Below, piece by piece: positions 15,196 to 23,447 of a stretch of 64,000 nt of DNA (the stretch's first letter is position 1; every line of letters begins with the position of its first letter). The translations under genes were made by a program, and so were the position numbers. The notes under the pieces were generated by a model, which saw nothing but the letters and a program-made list of their open reading frames with translations, was not told the DNA's origin and ran no database searches. The stretch comes from a virus. Location: positions 62,001 to 126,000 of the IMG/VR virus record IMGVR_UViG_3300029319_007985. One strand, given 5' to 3'.

Positions 15196-15531
15196 ATGCA
15201 ATGGTTTAAAATCACAGAATCAGCAAAGAGTCAAATTGAAAATTTGCTGTCTAAAAACCCCGAAAAATATGCAGTTAGCCTTTCGGTACTTGGCGGCGGC
15301 TGTGCCGGTTTTAAGTATGACTGGGGATTTGTTGATAAAAAAGATGACATACATAAAGATGATCATTTAGAAGATTGGGGCACAGGAAAATTTGTGGTGG
15401 ACTCACAATCAATGTTGTACGTTGCAGGAACACAGATTGACTGGAAAGAAGAAGTTTTTGGGTCTCAGTTTGAAATATCTAATCCAAACGCCACTTCAGG
15501 TTGTGGGTGCGGAGAAAGTTTTGGAGTTTAG
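15196..15531 (+). CDS. A-type Fe-S cluster carrier (IscA/SufA/ErpA)
   Basis: 111 residues. The three cluster ligands are present: C36 in 'LGGGCAGF' and C103/C105 in 'SGCGCGESF'. Between them 'DSQSMLYVAGTQIDW' matches the conserved A-type carrier strand-helix region. These proteins receive and deliver [2Fe-2S]/[4Fe-4S] clusters to apo-enzymes. Such carriers are known from marine phages; pairing with sufE is the notable point here. It may support Fe-S enzymes of the host during infection. Confidence 0.93.
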   Translation: MQWFKITESAKSQIENLLSKNPEKYAVSLSVLGGGCAGFKYDWGFVDKKDDIHKDDHLEDWGTGKFVVDSQSMLYVAGTQIDWKEEVFGSQFEISNPNATSGCGCGESFGV

Positions 15532-15536
15532 TAAAA

Positions 15537-16376
15537 ATGGTCAAACCCGGCAAGCCTAAACCTGATCCAGCAGAAATACAAAGAATTAATAGAGAGACAA
15601 TAAAAGATACTTGTTTCGTGATAGGCAACGGAGAAAGTAGGAACATATTCAAAAATTTAGAAACGTTGAAACACAAGGGTACAATATATGGTTGCAACGC
15701 CATATACCGTGATTGGCCGGACCTGTGTGATAAAATATTTGCGGTCAATCCTCCCATGTATGAAGAAGTCCTAGAAGCCAAAAAAGCAAACAACTACAGT
15801 TTTGAATTGATAGGCAAAGATCAAACAAGCAAGTGGAATTATCTACTTGAAGAGGATAAAGTTAAAAAACAAAAGATGCCAAAAGGTCTACAACTTTATA
15901 GATACTGGATAGGTGGCAACAATAAAACTGGTGTTATGCGAACTTTGGATCTTTCGGAGGCAAAGGGAAGTGGTTGCTCCGCTGTGTTACATGCGGCCGA
16001 ACAAGGATATAAACACATTTTTTGTATAGCATTTGACATGTTAGGCGCTGAACAATATAGAAAGCCTTACACTTTGCAATCAAGAGAACAAAACAATATC
16101 TATAAAAATACTCCTAATTACCCTACAAGAATGAACATGAAGGCCTATCTCAAGTATGAATGGATGTTTCAACTTACCCAGATAGCAAGAAAATTTACTA
16201 ATTCAAACATTTACATGATTAATCGAAAAGAATATTTGAAAGGCAATAATTTACTTCCACACTATATGAAACATAGTAAAAATAATTTTTATGGCGCCCA
16301 TTATGCCGAACTTAAAAAATTTATAGAAGATCCAAGAGACCCAAGAGGATTTTTTAAATTTTCACTAAGACCTTAG
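15537..16376 (+). CDS. Phage protein of the 'IGNGESR' family (DUF115/glycosyltransferase-like), copy 2
   Basis: 279 residues from the ATG at 15537 (5 bases after the previous stop); an upstream in-frame start lies inside the Fe-S carrier gene. 'CFVIGNGESRNIFKNLETLK', 'TIYGCNAIYRDWPDLCDKIF' and 'GSGCSAVLHAAEQGYKHIF' match the paralogue at 8258 in order and spacing. A Rossmann-like fold is likely; the glycan-related role is inferred only from DUF115 resemblance. Its stop abuts a convergent gene. Confidence 0.65.
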   Translation: MVKPGKPKPDPAEIQRINRETIKDTCFVIGNGESRNIFKNLETLKHKGTIYGCNAIYRDWPDLCDKIFAVNPPMYEEVLEAKKANNYSFELIGKDQTSKWNYLLEEDKVKKQKMPKGLQLYRYWIGGNNKTGVMRTLDLSEAKGSGCSAVLHAAEQGYKHIFCIAFDMLGAEQYRKPYTLQSREQNNIYKNTPNYPTRMNMKAYLKYEWMFQLTQIARKFTNSNIYMINRKEYLKGNNLLPHYMKHSKNNFYGAHYAELKKFIEDPRDPRGFFKFSLRP

Positions 16377-16655
16377 TTAGATAAACTTTGTAGAACTGGC
16401 ATCTAGTTTATAGATGTTGCGCATTTTTACGCCAACTTTTTGTGCAAACTTTTTAGAATCACAGTTAGGGCATACATGCTTGTAGTCGTTAGTGGCCCTT
16501 TGAGGATCAATCTTTGATCTTGCTCGTAAAAATATTACACCACAGCAGTCGCATTTGAAAACAAATATGGTACTTTTTCGTTTGAAGGAATGGTATATGC
16601 CAAGTTTGCTTTGGCGCTCATAGAGTCGGAGTGTTTTTAGTGTTTCAACGAACAT
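16377..16655 (-). CDS. Zinc-ribbon protein on the minus strand
   Basis: 92 residues. Two CxxC knuckles ('CDCC' ~35-38 and 'CPNC' ~62-65) separated by a basic loop with 'SKIDPQRATNDYKH', then 'DSKKFAQKVG'. The pattern fits a zinc ribbon or HNH-associated phage protein. GGAG lies 6 bases upstream of its ATG on the minus strand. It converges end to end with the gene on its left and diverges from the fibre cluster on its right, so it looks like a single-gene insertion. Confidence 0.72.
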   Translation of the reverse strand: MFVETLKTLRLYERQSKLGIYHSFKRKSTIFVFKCDCCGVIFLRARSKIDPQRATNDYKHVCPNCDSKKFAQKVGVKMRNIYKLDASSTKFI

Positions 16656-16670
16656 AATTGCTCCACAAAT

Positions 16671-16678
16671 TATTTAAT
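16671..16678 (-). promoter_or_regulatory. Late-type octamer for the zinc-ribbon gene (ATTAAATA on the minus strand)
   Basis: The minus strand reads ATTAAATA here, 15 bases upstream of the zinc-ribbon ATG. It overlaps by three bases the plus-strand AATAAATA at 16676, making a back-to-back promoter pair. Confidence 0.4.
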
Positions 16679-16683
16679 AAATA
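16676..16683 (+). promoter_or_regulatory. T4-late-type promoter octamer upstream of the fibre cluster
   Basis: AATAAATA, 34 bases before the ATG at 16718. Unlike most late octamers in this window it would leave a real 5' leader, which contains AAAGGA (16688-16693) but too far from the ATG to be a normal Shine-Dalgarno. Confidence 0.5.
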
Positions 16684-16684
16684 G

Positions 16685-16712
16685 TGTAAAGGATTATACG
16701 AGTAGATATAAT
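16685..16712 (+). promoter_or_regulatory. Weak sigma70-like promoter before the first fibre gene
   Basis: TGTAAA (16685-16690), 16-base spacer, TATAAT (16707-16712), ATG at 16718. The -10 is perfect but the -35 is poor; the ATG position again matches the predicted +1. Confidence 0.4.
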
Positions 16713-16717
16713 AAAAC

Positions 16718-18271
16718 ATGACAAGATTAACAATTGACACCGGCGTTCTAGGCAATCCAGCCACTGGAGATACTCTTAGAACCGCAATGGGCAAAATCAA
16801 CAGCAATTTTATTGAATTATATGATGACGTTGCCGCGAGTGGACTAGGTGGACAACTGACAAACCCAGAAACCAATGGAGATGTTAAAATCCAACCCAAC
16901 GGCACAGGTATTGTTGAAGTTGACCAATTACAGATCACAGATGACGCAATAACTTCATTAGTAACAAACGGCAATGTATCACTATCTGGCAACGGAACAG
17001 GTGGTGTAACCATTGAAGCAATACAAGTCAATGGAACCAGTATTTCGAGTGCAGACTCAACCACAATCAATATAAATGATGCTTTGATCGTTGACGGCAG
17101 TTTTACAGTTACTGGCAATTTGACTGTAACCGGATCATCAGGCATTTCCATAGATGATAACACCATCACATCATCGGCATCAAACGCAAATCTTGAACTG
17201 TCAGCGGCAGGGTCAGGTGAAGTAACAGCAGACACTGATTTTAGGATAAAGTCTGCTACACCTTTCCTTAAGATCCAAAGAACAGATAACGCTAATGTCC
17301 CTGGCATAGATTTCATAGGCCAGGCCGATACATCAGGAGCAAAAATATTATTCGACGGCACAAGCGGAACAGCGAACGAATTGATCTTCCAGACGTTCAC
17401 AGTACCGGCGGGACTTGCTGAAGCATTTAGAGTGCAGGGAGGTGGCGCAAAAGTCACAGGAACTTTGGACATAGACGGTGGCATCAGCATAACGGACAAC
17501 ACAATAACAACATCGGCATCAAACGCCAATCTAGAACTTACAGCATCGGGCACAGGTGCAGTAAAAGTTGAAGCAATTTTATCACTACCCGATGGCAGTG
17601 TTAGTGACAACTATGTAGGAGTTGGTGATGATGATGACCTAAAAATATACCACGATACTAGTTTTGACAACGGTGTAATTGATAATTTAACCGGTCATTT
17701 AGTAATTCGTAACAACACTTCTAATACTACTAAGAATGTTTACATACAATCAGACAATGACGTTTTGATAACGAGTATTGGCGATGAAGAAACTTTTGCA
17801 AAATTTTCTGATGATGCTGGAGTAGAACTTTACTTTGACAATGTCAAAAAGTTTGAAACAACATCTACTGGAGCAACAGTCACAGGCATTTTTAATATAG
17901 GTGATGGCAGTGTTAGTGACAACTATATTGGACTTGGTGCCGCTAATGACTTAAAAATATTCCACAACGGAAGCCATTCAATAATAAGAGAAACAGGAAC
18001 AGGAAGCCTTTACATTCAGAGTGATACCAATGTTATAATCGGTAAGGATAGCAGTTCAGAAACAATGATAAAGGGTGTTGCCGACGGTGCAGTTGAACTT
18101 TATCACGACAATACCAAAAAGTTTGAAACAACATCAGGCGGTGTTTCAGTCACAGGAAACCTTGCGGCAGATGGCTCACAGATAGATTTTACAAGCCTCC
18201 CAACCTCGGACCCAGGAGTGGCAGGCAGACTGTTTAGATCAGGAAACGACGTAAAAATAAGCACAGGTTAG
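16718..18271 (+). CDS. Tail fibre/adhesin protein with 'TGDTLRTAMGKINSNFIELY' module, paralogue 1
   Basis: 517 residues. The N-terminal ~35 residues form the module shared by the next three large genes (G-x-P/D-G-T-G-D-x-L-R-x-A-x-x-K-I-N-x-N-F-x-E-L-Y), probably the virion attachment or trimerisation segment. The rest is Gly/Thr/Ser/Asn-rich beta-repeat sequence ('GTGIVEVDQLQITDDAITS', 'DGSVSDNYVGVGDDDDLKIY', 'VKKFETTSTGATVTG') typical of trimeric beta-helical phage fibres. The same 'DGSVSDNY(V/I)G' block occurs twice (~291 and ~395). Likely a receptor-binding or decorating fibre. Confidence 0.8.
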   Translation: MTRLTIDTGVLGNPATGDTLRTAMGKINSNFIELYDDVAASGLGGQLTNPETNGDVKIQPNGTGIVEVDQLQITDDAITSLVTNGNVSLSGNGTGGVTIEAIQVNGTSISSADSTTININDALIVDGSFTVTGNLTVTGSSGISIDDNTITSSASNANLELSAAGSGEVTADTDFRIKSATPFLKIQRTDNANVPGIDFIGQADTSGAKILFDGTSGTANELIFQTFTVPAGLAEAFRVQGGGAKVTGTLDIDGGISITDNTITTSASNANLELTASGTGAVKVEAILSLPDGSVSDNYVGVGDDDDLKIYHDTSFDNGVIDNLTGHLVIRNNTSNTTKNVYIQSDNDVLITSIGDEETFAKFSDDAGVELYFDNVKKFETTSTGATVTGIFNIGDGSVSDNYIGLGAANDLKIFHNGSHSIIRETGTGSLYIQSDTNVIIGKDSSSETMIKGVADGAVELYHDNTKKFETTSGGVSVTGNLAADGSQIDFTSLPTSDPGVAGRLFRSGNDVKISTG

Positions 18272-18276
18272 TGCTT
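18259..18276 (+). terminator. Short perfect hairpin over the stop codon, weak terminator candidate
   Basis: AAGCAC and GTGCTT pair perfectly (6 bp) around a 6-base loop that contains the fibre stop codon. There is no T-run after it, so rho-independent termination is doubtful; it may protect the 3' end instead. Confidence 0.25.
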
Positions 18277-18296
18277 CTTAAACACAATAAAAATCC

Positions 18297-18304
18297 AATA
18301 AATA
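18297..18304 (+). promoter_or_regulatory. T4-late-type promoter octamer (AATAAATA), 7 bases before the ATG
   Basis: Located between fibre genes 1 and 2; ATG at 18312. No Shine-Dalgarno, so a two-base leader or leaderless message is predicted. Confidence 0.65.
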
Positions 18305-18311
18305 CCCGTGC

Positions 18312-21300
18312 ATGACACAGCAACAAATCATAAATGTAGGTGTGACCGAAAACGATGGAACTGGTGACAGTATCCAGGCGGCGGGTAGCAAGATAAACCA
18401 CAATTTTAGCCAACTCTACACTGATAACAACATTGACGGAAACATACTATGGCAGGGTAACAAAATCACTAGTAACCTGTCTAATTCAGATATTGTGCTG
18501 ACAGCATCTGGTACAGGAAAAATTCAATTGGCCGGCATTAAGATAGGCGGCACATCAATGAGCAGTGATGACAGCACCACTATCAACATAAACGAAAATT
18601 TACAGGTTGATGGCTCTGTTACTGCGACCACATTGGTTGGTGGTGGCTCTGGATTGACAGGAGCATCAATTACTAACGTTGGAGATCTTAGTGCAACTGG
18701 GTCAACACTTATATCTCCATCCAATGCAGACTTAACTTTTTCAACTGCTGGCACAGGAAGGATGATACTTGGTGATTTTATTATATTGGATGATAATAAC
18801 TTTACAGGCTCAAGAACCAATGATGACATCAACATCACTCCAAATGGTACAGGCTGTATAAATTTTCCAGCAATACAAATAAAGGCCAATAATATCAACG
18901 GCTTGCGATCAAACGATGACATAGTTATTACGCCAGCAGGCACAGGATCAATTGTGTTGCCTGCAATCACCATCAATGACAACAACATAGAAGGCAAAAG
19001 AAGTAACGATGACATAAATCTATTTGCCAGCATCAGTGGTGCTGTAAATGTCACAGATATAACAATAGATTCAAGTTTACGTCTAGCAGACAATAATATC
19101 ACAGCATTGAATACAAATTCAGATATCAACATAAATCCATCAGGCACAGGACTGATACAAATCAGCAAGATTGATGTCGATGATGGTACCATAGATGGAA
19201 CAACAGTTGGGGCGACTATTCCTGCCGCCGGAACATTTTCTACCCTTAGTGCCACAACGTTTCAAACAACGGGTCTAACAATAACCGACAACAAAATAGT
19301 AGCGAACACGTCAAACTCTGATTTAGTTTTGACTGGCAGTGGTTCTGGTGGTGTGCTATTAAATGGATTTTCTTTACCTGCTAGTGATGGCAGTTCAGGA
19401 CAAATACTACGAACGGATGGCAGTAAGACATTGAGTTTTGCCACTTCTCCTTTGATACTTGGTGTGACAACTTTTGCGGACACAACTCAAGACATAAGTT
19501 TTAGATCGACCTCAACTATAGATGTTAACACTGCCATTATTGCACATGAAATTGTGCCTAATTCTTCTACGCCATTAGATAAATTTACTTCCACACAGTT
19601 TGACAGTGTGTGGTATCATGCAGTCACCAAAGATCAAACAAATAACAGGTTTGGAGTTGCAAAATACTCATTAGCCAGAGGAACAATCAATGACGGAAGC
19701 ACAATCGATTCGGTGGTATCACAATCAAACCTAGTAAGAACTACAACGCACAATCATATCACAGTTGACACACAAATAAATGGTACATTTACTCAGTTGG
19801 ATGGCACTGGACCATCGGCAGAAAACGCATTTAAGGCCTACAGAATTGGCTTGGGTGACAGTGACTCCAGCACCAGTTCAGGTAACGTGGCCACAATTGT
19901 TAATGCTGATGTTGACAGTGCAAGTGAATCTCTGGACTCATGGGCGTATGCCAGTTACCGTGGCGCCAAATATTACATCAGTGCAGAAAACAGCGACACT
20001 GGAGAAGTCAGCAACATTGAGGCATTGGTGGTTCACAATGGAAGTGATGCTTTCATAAACTCTTACAATGTTGTAAACACAGGCAACAACGATCTACTGT
20101 CTTTGACAGCGGCCATAAGCGGAAGCAATGTGGTTTTGAGCGGAGCGGCTTTGACTCCAAACACAAAAGTACGTATGTATAGAATACTTTTGTCTGACAA
20201 CGAGACTTCCAGCACAGGAGACAATGTGAGTCTAATTGGAAATAAAACAGTAGCGGCCAGCACTGAGACAGTAATAGATCATGTGACCAGTACCGGCACA
20301 TCTGTTGGAAATGCGGCGGCCACAAAAACCGTAAACAGTTTTACAGTTGGAGAATATGATAGTGCTCTTTATTTTGTTGTAACCAAAGACAACGTAAACT
20401 CAGGCTTTGAAACAGGTAAAATAAGTTTGATGCACAATTTAAATGATGCTTTTCTAACACATTCTAGCATAGTAAGAACAGATCCTACAGATGTTCATCC
20501 TACTTTTGATGCAGACATTGTCAGTGCAGGGGACAGCACCAGCACTGTGAGATTAAGAATGACAGATGGTGATGGATCAACTGTTACGCCTGCAAACAGC
20601 ATGGCATTTTACAGAATAGGTTTGGGTGACAGTGATTCCACAGGGTACGTCGGTGAAATAACTTTGGTCAATGATATCACGGTTACAAACATCATAGATA
20701 GTTCAACCGCTACACTGGACGCATTTACGCACGGCTCACACGTTGGAGCAAAATATTTTATCTCGGTTAATAATCAATCCACAGGCGAAGTTGGAAACAT
20801 TGAAGCATTGGTCACTCATGACGGAACCAACGCATACATCACTACATACAACGAATCTTTTTCAGGCAACAACAGCCTTATCAGTCTGTCGGCGGTCATT
20901 AGTGGTACTTCTGTTATATTAAGAGGTTCTGCCACTGCAGGTGGTAGCACCAAAGTAATAGTCAACAGAGTAGTAGCATTTGGTGATTCAGAATCAAATG
21001 AAGCAAACTCAGATAGCACAAGAAAGATAATAGGTAATGTAATTGTTTCTAGCAGTGCAACGACCTTTGATAGTTTTTCGAGCGATGATGTTGATGCGGC
21101 CCATTACGTGATTACTGGTCAAAAAGGTTCCGATGAAAATTTCATTTGTGAGGCGATGGTTGTGACAGATGGGTCCAATGTGTTTGTGTCACAAGGTCCA
21201 AATGTCAGTACCAAGGAAAATGACATGTTGGAAATCACTGCAACAATTTCAGGCGGAACTGTAAGTGTTAAAGCAAGTTCTACTTCTGGTGCATCAACTG

Positions 21301-21926
21301 TACAGGCCTTTGCAATTAAATTAAAGGCACCTGTCGCAAACGAAAGTATAGTAGACTCTTGGGCAGAATCAACATTCACCGGAGCACACTATATTGTTGT
21401 GGCTAAGAAAGATGGAAGCGATGACAGTTCAATTACAGAACTACAAATGGTCACTGATGGCAGTGACTCATACGTGAATGCATCTCCACAGGTATCTACC
21501 ACCAGTGCAAATTTAATTGATTTCAGTGCAGACTACTCTGACAGCACTGCTAGATTAAAGGCATTGCCAACAGATGGCAGTTCAAGTTTCACTTTAAATG
21601 CATACAGAATAAATCTATTGAGAGAGGATGGTAGTTCCACTTCATTGACCACTCTCGATACATTTGATAAAACAGAACAGAGGTCGGTAAAGTATTTGGT
21701 CCAGACCCATAGAACAGATGACGACAAATTTGAATTTTGTGATATTAATGTCACCCATAATGGATCTGACGCTTTTTTAAGTATTTTTGGAAAAGTAGGC
21801 ACCCAGACCACAGATCTTGTCACATTTACAGCAGACGTAAGTGGAGACAATGTAAGACTGAGAGGCGAGGTTGCAGGAACACAAGATCACACAGTAAAAA
21901 TAGTTAAAAGAAACGTAAATATATAA
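18312..21926 (+). CDS. Giant tail fibre/adhesin, paralogue 2
   Basis: 1204 residues, the largest protein in the window. Residues 1-35 are the shared 'NDGTGDSIQAAGSKINHNFSQLY' type module. Residues ~40-390 carry beta-repeats of about 31 residues with the core 'PAGTGSIVLPAITINDNNI'. From ~395 to the end are about six copies of a ~110-120-residue domain, each running 'DSFxxxxFxxAxYxISxxN...GEVSNIEALVxHxGxxAxI...LISLSAxISGxxVxLxxxA...xxxRI'. The same domain caps paralogue 3. This is a long, modular fibre; the repeated domains are candidates for host glycan or protein binding and for recombination. Confidence 0.8.
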   Translation: MTQQQIINVGVTENDGTGDSIQAAGSKINHNFSQLYTDNNIDGNILWQGNKITSNLSNSDIVLTASGTGKIQLAGIKIGGTSMSSDDSTTININENLQVDGSVTATTLVGGGSGLTGASITNVGDLSATGSTLISPSNADLTFSTAGTGRMILGDFIILDDNNFTGSRTNDDINITPNGTGCINFPAIQIKANNINGLRSNDDIVITPAGTGSIVLPAITINDNNIEGKRSNDDINLFASISGAVNVTDITIDSSLRLADNNITALNTNSDININPSGTGLIQISKIDVDDGTIDGTTVGATIPAAGTFSTLSATTFQTTGLTITDNKIVANTSNSDLVLTGSGSGGVLLNGFSLPASDGSSGQILRTDGSKTLSFATSPLILGVTTFADTTQDISFRSTSTIDVNTAIIAHEIVPNSSTPLDKFTSTQFDSVWYHAVTKDQTNNRFGVAKYSLARGTINDGSTIDSVVSQSNLVRTTTHNHITVDTQINGTFTQLDGTGPSAENAFKAYRIGLGDSDSSTSSGNVATIVNADVDSASESLDSWAYASYRGAKYYISAENSDTGEVSNIEALVVHNGSDAFINSYNVVNTGNNDLLSLTAAISGSNVVLSGAALTPNTKVRMYRILLSDNETSSTGDNVSLIGNKTVAASTETVIDHVTSTGTSVGNAAATKTVNSFTVGEYDSALYFVVTKDNVNSGFETGKISLMHNLNDAFLTHSSIVRTDPTDVHPTFDADIVSAGDSTSTVRLRMTDGDGSTVTPANSMAFYRIGLGDSDSTGYVGEITLVNDITVTNIIDSSTATLDAFTHGSHVGAKYFISVNNQSTGEVGNIEALVTHDGTNAYITTYNESFSGNNSLISLSAVISGTSVILRGSATAGGSTKVIVNRVVAFGDSESNEANSDSTRKIIGNVIVSSSATTFDSFSSDDVDAAHYVITGQKGSDENFICEAMVVTDGSNVFVSQGPNVSTKENDMLEITATISGGTVSVKASSTSGASTVQAFAIKLKAPVANESIVDSWAESTFTGAHYIVVAKKDGSDDSSITELQMVTDGSDSYVNASPQVSTTSANLIDFSADYSDSTARLKALPTDGSSSFTLNAYRINLLREDGSSTSLTTLDTFDKTEQRSVKYLVQTHRTDDDKFEFCDINVTHNGSDAFLSIFGKVGTQTTDLVTFTADVSGDNVRLRGEVAGTQDHTVKIVKRNVNI

Positions 21927-21927
21927 A

Positions 21928-23403
21928 ATGGCACAACAAATTTTAAATGTAGGTACAACAGCAAACGACGGAACAGGTGATACATTGCGTGAAGCAATGA
22001 TCAAAACCAACGAAAATTTCAACGAACTTTATGCATCACCACTGTTGGCTAGTGGTATTTCTGTAAGTGGCAATGAAATTATTGCATCAAGATCAAATGA
22101 TGATTTAATTTTACAAGCCGCCGGTACGGGAAGTATTGTGGCAGGTGCATTGAGTTTCAAAGGCACTAGTATCAGTTCAACTGACTCAACCATAGTAAAT
22201 GTTAATGAAGGATTAGTGGTGGACGGCACGTTAACTGCTACCAGTTTTACAGGTGATGGAAGTGCAATCACAGGCTTGAGTGCTACTGCACTTGGAGATT
22301 TATCTGTGGTTGGATCCACTATAATTGCACCTTCTAATGCTGATATAACATTCGCTCCGGCTGGAACAGGAGCCATTGTGTTTCCTGCTATCACAATCAA
22401 TGATAACAATATAACTGCAACAAGGTCAAACGATAATATCAATTTCACTCCGTCCGGAACAGGATCAATTGTGTTTCCGGCCATTACAATCAATGACAAC
22501 AACATAAGTGCAACAAGAACCAATGATGACATAGTAATTACTCCCGCTGGCACAGGAAGTATTGTGCTACCTGCGATAACAATAAATGATAACAACATCA
22601 CAGGCACAAGATCGAATGAAGACATCAATATAACACCTTCTGGAACAGGACAAGTTGTAGTTAATAAATTGAAAATAGATGGCAACATAGTAATAGAAGA
22701 CAATGAAATCACGTCAACTGTCACTAACAGTAATATAGTATTCACTCCTGCGGGCACAGGATCAGTTGTCATGTCAAAAGCGGACATTAATGGTGGTTCA
22801 ATTGATGGTACCACAATTGGTGCATCTTCGGAAACAACTGGAGTGTTTACAACTGTTACGGCAAACACCAGTGCAACTATTGACGGAATATCATTGGCTG
22901 ACAATGAAATCTCAGCAACTAGAACAAATGATCCATTGGTGCTATCAGGTAGTGGTTCAGGTGGTGTCACAATCAGTGGATTTACTTTTCCAACGTCAGA
23001 TGGATCCAGCGGACAGTTTTTAAAAACTAACGGTGCAGGTGTTTTGAGTTTTGCCACTGCTGGTGTAACATTAAGTCACAGTGCCATTGCAGATGGAACT
23101 ACAACAGTATCTTCATCCACTGTTTCCAATATTGACACATTTTCAGCGTCTAGTTTTCGAAGTGCAAAATATGTTATTTCTGCCGCCAACACAGAAGATT
23201 CTAGATTTGAAATTTTTGAAGCAAATATAACACACGATGGAACAAATGCTTATGTATCGACTTTTGGGTCAACAACAAGCGGTACAGAACCTTTGGGTAC
23301 TTTCAGTGCAGACATTGATAGTGGAAGTGTAAGGTTAAGAGTAACTTCAATCACAGACGATGATGTTGTATATAAATTCCAAAGAATAGCATTAAACGTA
23401 TAA
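21928..23403 (+). CDS. Tail fibre/adhesin, paralogue 3
   Basis: 491 residues, starting 2 bases after the giant fibre stop. N-terminal module 'NDGTGDTLREAMIKTNENF', then beta-repeats including three tandem 31-residue units (DNA 22354-22632), a 'TSDGSSGQFLKTNGAGVLSF' joint shared with paralogue 2, and a single C-terminal ~100-residue cap domain ('DTFSASSFRSAKYVISAANT' to the end). Reads like a shortened version of paralogue 2, consistent with duplication and domain loss. Confidence 0.8.
   Translation: MAQQILNVGTTANDGTGDTLREAMIKTNENFNELYASPLLASGISVSGNEIIASRSNDDLILQAAGTGSIVAGALSFKGTSISSTDSTIVNVNEGLVVDGTLTATSFTGDGSAITGLSATALGDLSVVGSTIIAPSNADITFAPAGTGAIVFPAITINDNNITATRSNDNINFTPSGTGSIVFPAITINDNNISATRTNDDIVITPAGTGSIVLPAITINDNNITGTRSNEDINITPSGTGQVVVNKLKIDGNIVIEDNEITSTVTNSNIVFTPAGTGSVVMSKADINGGSIDGTTIGASSETTGVFTTVTANTSATIDGISLADNEISATRTNDPLVLSGSGSGGVTISGFTFPTSDGSSGQFLKTNGAGVLSFATAGVTLSHSAIADGTTTVSSSTVSNIDTFSASSFRSAKYVISAANTEDSRFEIFEANITHDGTNAYVSTFGSTTSGTEPLGTFSADIDSGSVRLRVTSITDDDVVYKFQRIALNV
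22354..22632 (+). repeat. Three tandem 93-bp repeats inside fibre paralogue 3
   Basis: Units begin at 22354, 22447 and 22540, each exactly 93 bases (31 codons); a fourth partial unit begins at 22633. Each encodes 'PxGTGxIVxPAITINDNNI' followed by an Arg-Ser/Thr-Asn-Asp linker. Copies differ mainly at synonymous positions, so the protein repeat is conserved more strongly than the DNA. Confidence 0.85.
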
Positions 23404-23432
23404 TATTTTTACATTAGGTTTATAAAATTTTC

Positions 23433-23440
23433 AATAAATA
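23433..23440 (+). promoter_or_regulatory. T4-late-type promoter octamer (AATAAATA), 7 bases before the ATG
   Basis: Between fibre genes 3 and 4; ATG at 23448, no Shine-Dalgarno. Confidence 0.65.
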
Positions 23441-23447
23441 ACTGCAA

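Noticed and set aside
16645-17610. Long open frame on the minus strand (321 codons) opposite fibre paralogue 1
   Set aside because: It is the mirror of a Thr/Ser/Gly-rich repeat protein, has biased Val/Pro/Ser composition and no start signals. Similar antisense frames at 18524-19255, 22029-23057 and 23714-24610 are rejected for the same reason.
22354-22632. Possible CRISPR-like array
   Set aside because: The repeats are in frame, 93 bases apart without unique spacers, and code for a fibre repeat.
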